64,000 nt of DNA from the NCBI GenBank assembly GCA_036852015.1, contig JAANDG010000031.1, positions 458,350 to 522,349 on the forward strand. The letters run 5' to 3'. The DNA is from Pelodera strongyloides (taxonomy: Eukaryota; Nematoda; Chromadorea; Rhabditida; Rhabditidae). This document shows, in pieces, positions 44,831 through 54,715 of this stretch. Each line of letters begins with the position of its first letter. The first letter of the stretch is position 1. The notes beneath the pieces are model-generated. The model was not told where the DNA came from, did not search any database, and saw only the letters and a list, made by a program, of their open reading frames with translations. Position numbers and translations under genes: made by a program.

Positions 44831-45579
44831 AACATAGTTTTGTGCTCAACATAGTTTTCGAGGTTTTCTATTTGGGAAGGAGGGGGACTCGTTATACAAA
44901 AAAACAAATGGCTGCACTGCGATACAAATCAAACAAAACCATTGAAAAGTTCGAGCGAAGGCGAAAAAAATTTAAAAAAATTTAAAATTTTTTTGAAAAA
45001 ACATACACTACGTAAAAATTCATTAAAACGAATATCCATGCGGGAATTTCAAATATATTCGTCATCTGGACACTACTGTACACTGCGGCCGGATTAGTAT
45101 CGGTCTAGTAACATATTAGTAAGTAATTAGGGCGGTACGAAAACAGTTGCTGCCCACATACTAGGCGGCCAGGCACTGCACTAATCGTGTGCTCTTTAGG
45201 TATTTTCGAAAAATTAGTTGCTATTCGTTTGCTACATACATATTAAAGTCATTTGACCCGTCCAAACGGCATACTAGTGTTTGTTTACAATTTGCGCCGC
45301 CCTGTACTAATTTGGTTCTTTTGGGTTTAGTGATTTTTTCATTCCGACCTTTTGGTTGGTTTGGTTTACTGACTCGTGGGAGTTGAGTGGCGCATTATCT
45401 CTAGTTTCGAATTATGGATAGTCGTCGTTTCGTCGTTACTGGGTTGCGTTTCTGCGGAAATAGCCCGCGCTCCATACTTCTCAGTCATTTCATGCAGTTT
45501 GGAGCAGCAACTTGCCAGGTATTCCAATTTGTACTATATACTTTTACTGTAGACCGATAAAGCGTGGCCATTTACTCCC

Positions 45580-48500
45580 ATGGATGAAATTTCGGCCCCG
45601 AACGGCCATGCGGATGCCACCATTTTTTCTGTTTAGCTTGATTAGGAGGTGCTGTTTTATGAACATGGTGTGGGGAAAATCCTTGGGTCGTGTGCATACA
45701 GTTTTTTTTTTAAATTTCCAGGTCATTGGTCTTGCTCCCCGCATAAATGAACCAGTGCGAGGTGGTTTCCAGAGCACAGAAGAGCCAATTACACGGACGT
45801 CGGACGCGCATGGCTCAACGGCAGGGTTGGTTTCAGCTTTCATTATCAAATTTTTGAATTGTAACGGAGAATAATTGACGTTTCAAAGAGAACAAAGACT
45901 TTGTAAGTTTAGTAGAATCTGAACCATTCCGGCGTTGAAGAAAGGGTCACCATAACGTGGTGGTCTCAGTGGTCTGTGCAATTTACCTGAAGCATGTTGA
46001 CCAAAATCGGTTTTGTTTGATGGCCTCCAACCTCGGACAGTTTTGAAATCACTTGTATTGCATAAATGGAGATGGCCTGTTTTGGTTAGTGAGTGGCCTA
46101 AACATTTTAAACACCCGTATCACAATTATTTATAATTTATACTACATTTTCAGCGTTTACGCAATAATCTACTTCTTGGACGAAACTTCGGCCGAAAAGT
46201 GCGCCAATTTTGGAGGAAAGCATTTACTACCCGGTGGTGTCGAGATTACAGTTCAACGCATGTCACAGGTACTCATATTTAAAAATTTAATTATTTATCT
46301 ATTATTTATTTATTATTTATTATTTATTTATTTATTTATTTATTATTTAAATATTTAAGGTACAAATTCCGTGCGTAAGTGGAGGTGGTTTGAGGGGGTT
46401 TCTTTAGCTTACAATTAGTGATAGAACGTTTTAATAAAACACCATGTTTCGGCCAAATATGTAAATTTCGAATTGTTTTCGAGGTAGTCAAAACAAATCC
46501 GTAGGTGGTTCGTGCGTGTTTCATCGCACCAATCTTTACCCCTGATTCACATAGTTTTATGCTTTTTTGATGAAACCAGTTGATTGTCATTTAGGCGCAT
46601 AAATAGAGTAAAACTAACAAACTAAGTACTTGATCCAAAAAAATAAAGTTTATTCGTTAAAAGAATAAAGTCAGCGTATAAAGAATGGAGAGCGTACTTC
46701 AGTGCCCTAATCGTCATAATTGCTATTGCCATTAGTTTTATTTTAGTTGCCCACAAATTCACTGTATACACAAGTGCCGTCGAATACAATTTTCGTCTCT
46801 TTTATGGGCATTCGAATGGTGAATTCAATTTCGCTTCTCAACACCTTTTCGTCATATGGAACAATTACAAAGGTACTCTTTTGTTTTATCGACTGAAGAG
46901 GTATACAAGGAAAAAAGTCCATGCCTCTCCCAAATTTATCATTACACGTCGTTTCGGCTTCTGAAGTCACTGTCGCGGTGTTAACGTAAAGTTATATGTG
47001 ATCTAGTTCATTGTTCTTATATTAAGATAGGATTTACGCCGATGCCGTACCGTATGCTTTTAATATAAGAGGGTAGAATGTGTAGGGATTTAGGACCGTT
47101 ATTTTTATTCTGATCCTATGCTTCTGCAAATCCCAATTATCAGTGGTACCTGGTACCTAAAAAAAGTTTTCTCGGGACTTATCGCATTGGTAGAACACCA
47201 CCTAAAATCGACTGGAATTAAAATCCTTCGGCTAAAATTCTAAGATTCTCCGACATATTTGAAACATGCTACTGTATCTATTGAGTACTTCATTTACTTC
47301 ATTATGAAAAGAACAAACGCGAAATAATACAGCTGTGACGGTAAGTTATCATTAGGGACATATCGCCAAATTAGTAAAAATTAAATTAAAATTCAGATCG
47401 ATTTTATTTGTGACGAGGACGTGGATCTAGAGTGTGCGACCGTGGAGTTTGAGGATGTAAATGCAGTGCCCTACCTTTTGGAATTCAATCATTTTATTGG
47501 TGAGTTCTTGTTGTTATGATTTTTTTTTCGCATATTTGAATTTTGTGGATTAGAGTGACAGTGACCTGCTAACAACATGTGGTATTAGTATTATTTGTTG
47601 TCATGCGTGGGCTAATTACTTTTCTTACTTTTAGTGGTTTGTTCAACTGATGTAGCTTGTTGAAATTTGAATTTGAATCCCCCTTGGCACTTGGCTAACA
47701 CAGTTTACTATGTTTGACTTTGATCCCTGATCCGTTTCGTTTAACGACATTCGTTTGCTTGAGGTAGGTTTTGAGATAGTTGATGCTGTATACTGTTGAA
47801 ACGCATGGCAGACGCTGTATTTCTATGTATTTTATGCAAATGACTGCACATCTACTGCACGCTTGTTAGACTCGTTATATTAATTTGCATAGATCTAGAA
47901 GAATGTGCATGTCTTTCAAAAACTGGCTGTTTTATTGCTTCACGCCGTACATCTTACATTTTAGAGGGTCAACAAGTCAAGGTGTTACGTGTTCTCCGTT
48001 CTGAAGATGTGAAAAAGATGGCGCAGAAAATTCGAGAACGCGAACACAAAGAACAGTGGATGCATGAGTTCGTTTATTTTTGTTTGTTTATAATTTAGCT
48101 AATAGGGCGGGGTAAGGTTTTCCCTTCTCTTCGTTTAGAAGCTCAACTAGCTAGCGTACTCTCATTATCCTAACTTAGCGTATCTAAATACATGCAGCGT
48201 GTGGTAGGTAAAACGTAAAACTGTGATGTTTCAGCAAGTTGATATTATGCTTTTTGCATAGGGTTTTTTAGTGCATGTCTTGTTTCAAGCTGGTTGTATA
48301 AAATTTTAGAAGCGGTATAACAGCGGGGGTTTTGATGCGAAATTGGACGCTCTATTCCCGTGTTGAGACTGCAAATTGCGTATTTTGGCCCCGTTATATT
48401 AATTTGCATACAGTATACGGGAGTTTAAGTTGACCACATACTTTTCACAAACTCCGGTTGTTATACCGCTTTAATAATACTCTTCAGGAGAGCATCGCAC

Positions 48501-49561
48501 GTGGCATCTACTTCTCAGCCACATTATGATCATTCAACGAGGATGGCGCCTCCGTATCCGGAATATAAATATTATCAGGAAGCGCAGAGGCCGACCACAT
48601 ATGGATACTTTGCGTTGGGCAGTGGTAGGAGGCAACGGGCGGACTTGTCAGCTTTGGCCGGTTATGGAGGTGAGCTGTAAAGCAATGAGAGTTTGGGGTT
48701 TGTGAAACGTTTCAATACCACACGCCATGTCGCTTTAAAGCTAGAGTTAAGCTTAAAGCGAAATACCGGCCGGTCTTTGAAACGCATCGCGGACAACTAG
48801 ATTTTTATGTATTTATGCGAATTTGATCGAATTTAGCTCGATTTTTTTATTCTAATTTATGTTCATTTGCATAAACCGCATGAGAATACTGGTGCACTCG
48901 ACGTGTTCAAAAAACCGACCGGTATTTCGCTTTAAAGCAATGAGAATTTGGGGGCTTGTGAAACGTTTCAAAACCACACGCCTGACACGCCATGTCGCTT
49001 TAAAATTAGAGTTAAGCTTAAGACCTTTGATCTGATCGGTGCAAGATCTATGGGAACTGAACTGGGGAACGTTGTAGGGAGGTATTCCCCTGTTTTTCTA
49101 GATACCAAGACACCGGTGGATAGTAACCCGAAACTACAATGCTAAATAATCCTTTGGTTTGGTAATATATTATTTTTGGGTCAGGTCGTAAAGGGTGTAA
49201 CAAAAAAGACTTGATTTTATAATACAAAGCATTTGCAGCTCCTCGGCCCTTCCCTTCACCACCCCCTCCCCCAGAGCATGTTACTTGTGCTTTATGCTTT
49301 TGCTTGTATGCATAATTAGCCTAATTGAGCATTGTAACTAGCTGGAAATCAGCAAACTACGAACTACATAATTCTTGGCTAGCCTACAAATACATACCTA
49401 ACACATTTCCAGCCCCTCCGCCACCACCTCCCCCAGAGCCTGTGTCTGTCAAGTTGACAATGAAGAAAGGACCGAGTACACCGCCAGAGCCAGCTGATTC
49501 CGGGGAAACGAATAGGACTTCAACTTCCTGTGCTCAGTATGGATATGGGTACTCGAGTTGA
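45580..49561 (+). CDS. RRM-type RNA-binding protein with Pro-rich C-terminus
   Basis: Complete, 268 aa. Exons 45580-45630, 45722-45825, 46154-46268, 47397-47499, 47965-48067, 48488-48669, 49413-49561 join in phase; TGA at 49559. Residues 13-90 form an RNA-recognition motif: TIFSVIGLAPRINEP (first strand), HGSTAGVYAIIYFLDE (RNP1 region, split by an intron), SAEKCANF, then GGVEITVQRMS. A second, shorter RRM-like unit follows (IDFICDEDVDLECATVEFED, VPYLLEFNHFIEGQQVKVLR). Then comes a charged helix (EDVKKMAQKIREREHKEQW), a Tyr-rich segment and a Pro run (APPPPPPPEPV), ending YGYGYSS. This suggests an mRNA-binding hnRNP-like role; the exact subfamily is not recognised. Same strand as TRMT44, about 1 kb upstream. 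First intron only 91 bp. Confidence 0.75.
45895..46045 (-). mobile_element. LINE 3' relic
   Basis: Degenerate match to 42541-42710: AAGTTTAGTAGAATC, GTGGTCTGTGCAATTTACCT, AACCTCGGACAGTTTTGAAA. In the RRM gene's second intron. Confidence 0.6.
46287..46352. repeat. (TTTA)n microsatellite
   Basis: AT-rich tetranucleotide tract directly before the family F copy at 46357. Confidence 0.85.
46357..46543 (+). repeat. dispersed repeat family F, copy 3
   Basis: Begins AGGTACAAATTCCGTGCG, ends AATCTTTACCCCTG after an imperfect hairpin; matches 40997-41160 over its length. In an RRM-gene intron. Confidence 0.7.
47784..47942. mobile_element. MITE family B, diverged copy
   Basis: Right end CAAAAACTGGCTGTTTTATT then GCTTCA; left arm GAAACGCATGGCAGACGC. 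It ends 22 nt before RRM exon 47965. Confidence 0.65.
48306..48474. mobile_element. MITE family B copy
   Basis: Left AGAAGCGGTATAACAGCGGG, right GGTTGTTATACCGCTTTAA. It ends 13 nt before RRM exon 48488. Confidence 0.88.
48677..49013. mobile_element. B-like element in two copies around a family A MITE
   Basis: 48677-48753 and about 48932-49013 are direct repeats of an element-like segment (TAAAGCAATGAGAGTTTGGG, CGTTTCAATACCACACGCC, ATGTCGCTTTAA). Between them lies a full family A MITE, 48753-48935 (TTAAAGCGAAATACCGGCCG to GACCGGTATTTCGCTTTAA). The left copy starts 7 nt after the RRM donor at 48670. Confidence 0.8.
49239..49314 (+). other. possible alternative terminal exon of the RRM gene
   Basis: Behind TTTGCAG and in the right phase after exon 48488-48669, it encodes APRPFPSPPPPPEHVTCAL and stops at a TAA after 25 codons. 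It strongly resembles the start of the final exon 174 bp downstream (APPPPPPPEPVSV). It looks like a tandem duplicate of the last-exon start; use in transcripts is unproven. Confidence 0.4.
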
Positions 49562-49796
49562 CGGGCTGGTTTCCTTTAGTTCCAATTTAGCTTAATTCAT
49601 ACATCTTTACTGTTAGTGATCGTGTTTAGTTTGTATTGTATTGTGTGAGTTGTAATTTTGAATGTTGCCATGTTGCGTCAATTCTGTATAATTTTTTGTG
49701 TCTTCGACTTTGATAGTTTATATGGGTCAGTGTCAGTGCGCCTGTAACCTTAGATAAAACTGTAACTGGGGACCCTGTGCATGGCTTTCGCATTCA

Positions 49797-49927
49797 GAGG
49801 CCATACTCACCAATTCGATTCCTCGCCTGGGGAAATAGTCCCTGGGGACAGAAAATAGCATTCTAATGTGAGACATGCAAGAAAAGACGGGGAACTCCCC
49901 ATAAGGAATTGAGTGGTGAATATGGCC
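49797..49927. mobile_element. MITE family D copy
   Basis: AGAGGCCATACTCACCAATTC left, GAGTGGTGAATATGGCCTA right. Between the RRM and TRMT44 genes. Confidence 0.83.
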
Positions 49928-50037
49928 TAAGGACTCTTTAGAACAAATTCTGGTTAGTTGTGTCTAGGGACTAATTACTGTGTTCTTTTACGGGTGGAGA
50001 TACCATACGAATCTCAATCTCAATAGCTTACTCTGTT

Positions 50038-50199
50038 TTTAAAGCGGTCTGGTGCATGGTTTTGAAACTACGTGGGACTTGGGACGCACGTAACGTACTG
50101 CCATCCCAGGTTGTTATTTCGATTGTATGCAAATTTCTGTGCCTGAGAATACAGTTGCCTATTCATTCATTTTGGAAACCACATGTCATACAGCTTTAA
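50038..50199. mobile_element. MITE family B copy
   Basis: TTTAAAGCGGTCTGGTGCATG left, CATGTCATACAGCTTTAA right. Confidence 0.7.
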
Positions 50200-50490
50200 C
50201 CAGTTTGCTCAGGGTTTTTTCAAACAAAACAGAATAGTTTTGGTGCTTGTCACATGTATATATACTACTAACGGTTGTCGCAATGCTAAACTCATTCCCA
50301 TGTGTTTCTTTTTAATCCTCGCACACCTTATTGTTATATTAATAAAAATATAAAATATATTGTAGTTTGTATCTTGTTTATCTTTCTTTATATCCCTACA
50401 ATTGTTGGTAGTTATTTTTCTGTTCTTATTCTTCTTTATTGTTTCAATTCTAAGGAAATTGAATTGAAAATGATTATTTGTAATTATTGC

Positions 50491-50524
50491 TTTTAGATGG
50501 CCGATTTGTGCGATGTAGAGTAGA
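50491..50524 (+). pseudogene. duplicated TRMT44 start: acceptor, ATG and first codons
   Basis: TTTTAG then ATGGCCGATTTGTGCGATGT followed by AGAGTAG mirrors the true start TTTTCAG ATGACAGATTTGTGCGGTGTAGAA 105 bp downstream. This copy would encode MADLCDVE and then stop. An (ATT)n microsatellite separates the two. Confidence 0.8.
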
Positions 50525-50532
50525 AGTGTTTA

Positions 50533-50534
<2 letters not shown>

Positions 50535-50583
<49 letters not shown>

Positions 50584-50600
50584 CATTATTATTATTTTCA
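50535..50600. repeat. (ATT)n microsatellite
   Basis: About 20 ATT units with one C interruption, forming the region just upstream of the TRMT44 acceptor and start codon. Confidence 0.93.
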
Positions 50601-50601
50601 G

Positions 50602-53600
50602 ATGACAGATTTGTGCGGTGTAGAAACATTTGAAGAATTATGTCAAAATGAAGTGGAGCTGGCGGAAGGAGTTACAATAGAGGAGGCCTGTAGTGAGGTA
50701 CTTATTATAGTTTTCCTGTTTTTTACAATATAAGATGTTGTACTTCGTAGTAACTACGCCTTCATATTTACTAGTGGGTTTTGTTCTTATGGCATTTTTA
50801 TGGTGGTTAGTCGTGGGTAGATTCCAGTTATTTAAGTAGAATTTTTGCTTTACCTGGTCGACTATATGACATGGAAATAGCATCAATAGCATTGTCACTT
50901 AACATGGTCGAATATATTGCATGAAAGAAACATTGGTTTTTGTGGGACGAATCCGCGCCTTTGGTTTGCCTGTTGCCTGTAGGTACACCGCTAATAGAGT
51001 ATTTATGTTACACTTTCGCGCGAATTCGCCGCGAAAGTACCATCCAAGTTGACTTTTCCATTTGCGCGCAGTTTTACATCAGGTGTATGCAAAACACGCC
51101 GCAGGTGTATGTAAATTTCTTACTGTATGTAAAATTCGAGTAGTTTCCCACTATAGAAACTACAATAACATGGATGATACTTTCGCATACGAAAGTGCGC
51201 GAAAACTTAACATAAATACTCTATAAGAATCCATCAGTCACTAAAATGCATGGATATTTGTCTCCTTTATTTGTTTGTTAATTGCAGATAATTAATAAGG
51301 ATTATAATGCCTAATTGTAAGGGCGGTGATATGGTGTAAGTCGTTACGGTACCCTCTATTCCTAATTCTTCTTCTTTCATCTTGTACCAGACGGCTGAGG
51401 CGTCTTTCCACATTAGTACGTCTATAACTTAGATGAAAATCTTTACGAGTGAAGACGTACATCGTTCTTTTACATGAGAATATTCTAATTTGAGCTGCGG
51501 CACTTTTTTTGTATCCCAAACGGAACAATTTATTCGAATTTTTCTTCCGTAATCCGTAATGTGAGTGCTAGCTCACGCTACATTTACTCTTTTATATAAT
51601 AAGATTTTAGCTCGTAAACCGATGGCGATTGCACTGTCAGTCGGTGAATCGTCGTCTAGCCGGAACGATTGAAATTAAAGAAGAATCTGAGGAATATAAC
51701 AGGATTCTGGACAGATTACCATCAAATTCTGATAAGTGGCACCTCAGGAAACTGGTATCCAAAACTGACATTTTTGCGAGCGGCGCGTATGAGGCGTCGA
51801 GGTTTTTAAGTGAGTTATTTGTTTATATAGTTAATTTAGTTCCTTTACGTGTGTCATGGTTACACGGATTTGACTCTTATTGTTGTTTAACGTATTCCCA
51901 TATCGTACCGTTGATGTTAGTGTCATAGGTCACGTAAAGCAGTATAGTACAGTATAGTACCTGCTTTGGGGAAAATTTGCATGCGGCGCATATCCTATGT
52001 ATCCTATGCAAATTTGGTGTCTGTCCGGAAAGTTTCGGGCACACACTTTGCATAGGAGACATAGGATATGTGTATCATATGCAAATTTCCCAAAGTAGGT
52101 ACAATACTGCGTCAACATGTAAACTGTAACTACCATTGAATGCTTATGAAGTTTACTTGTATTAATTGATTGATAGGATTACTTATTATTTACACCTTCT
52201 ATTGGTTGTTAGTTTCAGACAGCCACACGGTTTTGTTTGTTCCCATACGTCCGGATGGAGTGGAGATGAATGGCAGTGAAAAGCATCCACACATACCATT
52301 TCCCTACGTTTTGAAGTTGGAAACAGGATCGGGATCGGAGAACATGTATGTTTCATTGTTAGTGTATTATGATAGCAGTGTTTGTGAAATTGCTGGGAGT
52401 ATACGTTTCTCGATTTGTGAGCGGTGACCCGGTGACGTATTTGCTGTTCACCTAGAATTTTATTCGACCAGCATTGTCGCAAAAACATGTATGTTTCATT
52501 GGTACAATATACGATAGAGAAGTGTTCCTGAGATGTTAAAATCCTTTCTCGTTATGGTTTTGCTGGGCATTTTGTTAGAGACTACTATTGGTTATGTATT
52601 AGTTTAGTACCGTAGTTTTTCTTCTGGCGGGGCTGAAGACTATGGTTTAGGTAATGTGTGCTGATTGCGAGTATGCTCCTCTCCTTTGAATTAGTGAATG
52701 CGTCTTGTCAGTTTTTTAAATTCCTTTTACGCTTCAAGAGCGTGCACCTTTATTTAAGGGTGAAAATACAGGATTCAAGGTTTGCTTAGGAGATGTTCCG
52801 CAGAGGTCCTGAGCAGTAGGTGACGTGTTCCAGGTGACAAATTGCTATCGACTGTTGAAGACTATCGGCAATCAATCAATTGATGTTATATTCCACAATT
52901 TGTAGTTTCATTCATGCGTAATTGAATCGGTTTTAGATGCTCCTTCTCAATAAGGATACCATCCAATGTTGATTCGAACATTTCAAAATGGCTAAAGGAT
53001 AAGGCGTTACCGGTAATGGTAAGTGGTTTTGTTTAGATGCATTTAAAGCGATATAACATCCTGTTTTTGAAACGTACGTGGACCGTTGCGTACTATGCAT
53101 TTGTGCGAAGTGGGGTCGAATGGGTGTCGATTCTTTATAATAATCATAAAATTTGAATATGCTGCAAAAAACGTTTCGAAAATAGGTTTTTATTGGTGTA
53201 GGCTGTAATTGTGAATGGTGATGTTTCATTGGCTTTATTTAGTTTATGTAGTTACGACAACTGGAGTATTTTTTTTCGTCCGCCACGTCGATTTACCACA
53301 CAATTATCAATCAGTGCCCTTTTTTAGATTGTATACGGTTCTTTTTGTTGTTACTATGATCTAGTGTTTTATTTAAGTCTCTTAGTATAATACTAATAAG
53401 TCTCTTAGTATAATACGGATCTCATGGTATAATACTGGGGGTGGGGGGCGTGGTCAAGTGGCAAGGCCCTTGCTCACCACGCCACCGGTCACTGGTTCGA
53501 TCCCGGGCCGGAACCCCCTCACCCCACCAAAGGTGTAAAAATTGGTAGCTGGGTAAAACCAGCGGAGATAAATCGACTTCCCGAGCAGATTGGCCACCGG

Positions 53601-54323
53601 GAAGTTTAAATGGCCAGTATGTCCAGCCTCTGAGCAGGACCCCGGTGCACCGTTTCCGCCGATTCGGTTGATATAACCCGGTTCACTTTATCTTTATCAC
53701 TTTAGTATTATACTAGAATCACATTTTTTTGCTGAAACTAATCAGAGGCCGTATTCACCACTCAATTCCCTGAGGTACTCTCTTTTCCCCTGCGGCACTC
53801 TCTCCCTGGGGAATCAGTGGTGAATGTGTCTTCTTATTGTGCTCTATCGACTTCCTTAAAATATTCGGCGTTTTTATTTCAGTTGAAGTGGTTGCGAAAT
53901 TGTGGCGTAGAGTCTACGAATGCGCCTCGAGCCTTGGGTACTAACCAGCTAGTCGATATTGAATCGTATGCAAAGACGTATAGGAGAATTAAGGAAATGC
54001 ACGGATTGGAGCTTTTTGAGGTAGGTTACGGGTTGATTCATGGAGATCGGGTATGGAACAATGGAACATCCAGCCACACGCACACACACACGCACACACA
54101 CACCCACACACGCACACACGTACACACACACATACACACGAACATACACGCACGCACACATTCACGTACACACACACATGCACGCACACACACATACACA
54201 CACAAGAACCCGAACATACACGCACGCACACATTCACGTACACACACATGCACGCACACACACATACACACACAAGAATACGAACATACACGCACGCACA
54301 CATTCACGTACACATACACACGT

Positions 54324-54379
<56 letters not shown>

Positions 54380-54664
54380 ACACATACACACGTATTCACA
54401 CACACATACACACACACGCACACACACATTCAAATACACACACACACACGCTCACAAACACAAACACACATTCAAACACACATTATACGCGTTTTGAATT
54501 GTAATTCACACTTTCAGAAATGGCCTGAAAAGACGGACCCGGAAAAGTTTGTGTATGAGGACTGCGGAATTGCTGCGTATTTACTTGTGAGTTTAAATTA
54601 CAAGTCTTTGTTGTATAATTTTGTGGATTCGTTTAAAGCAGTAAAACACTGCTTCTCCTCCTTC

Positions 54665-54715
<51 letters not shown>

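Noticed and set aside
45544..45849. 101-codon minus-strand frame
   Set aside because: Antisense shadow of the first two RRM-gene exons, which join in phase with the rest of that gene.
53437..53530. Possible tRNA-Leu or tRNA-Ser gene
   Set aside because: A and B boxes are present but no acceptor stem or full cloverleaf forms, and a body and second copy mark it as a SINE.
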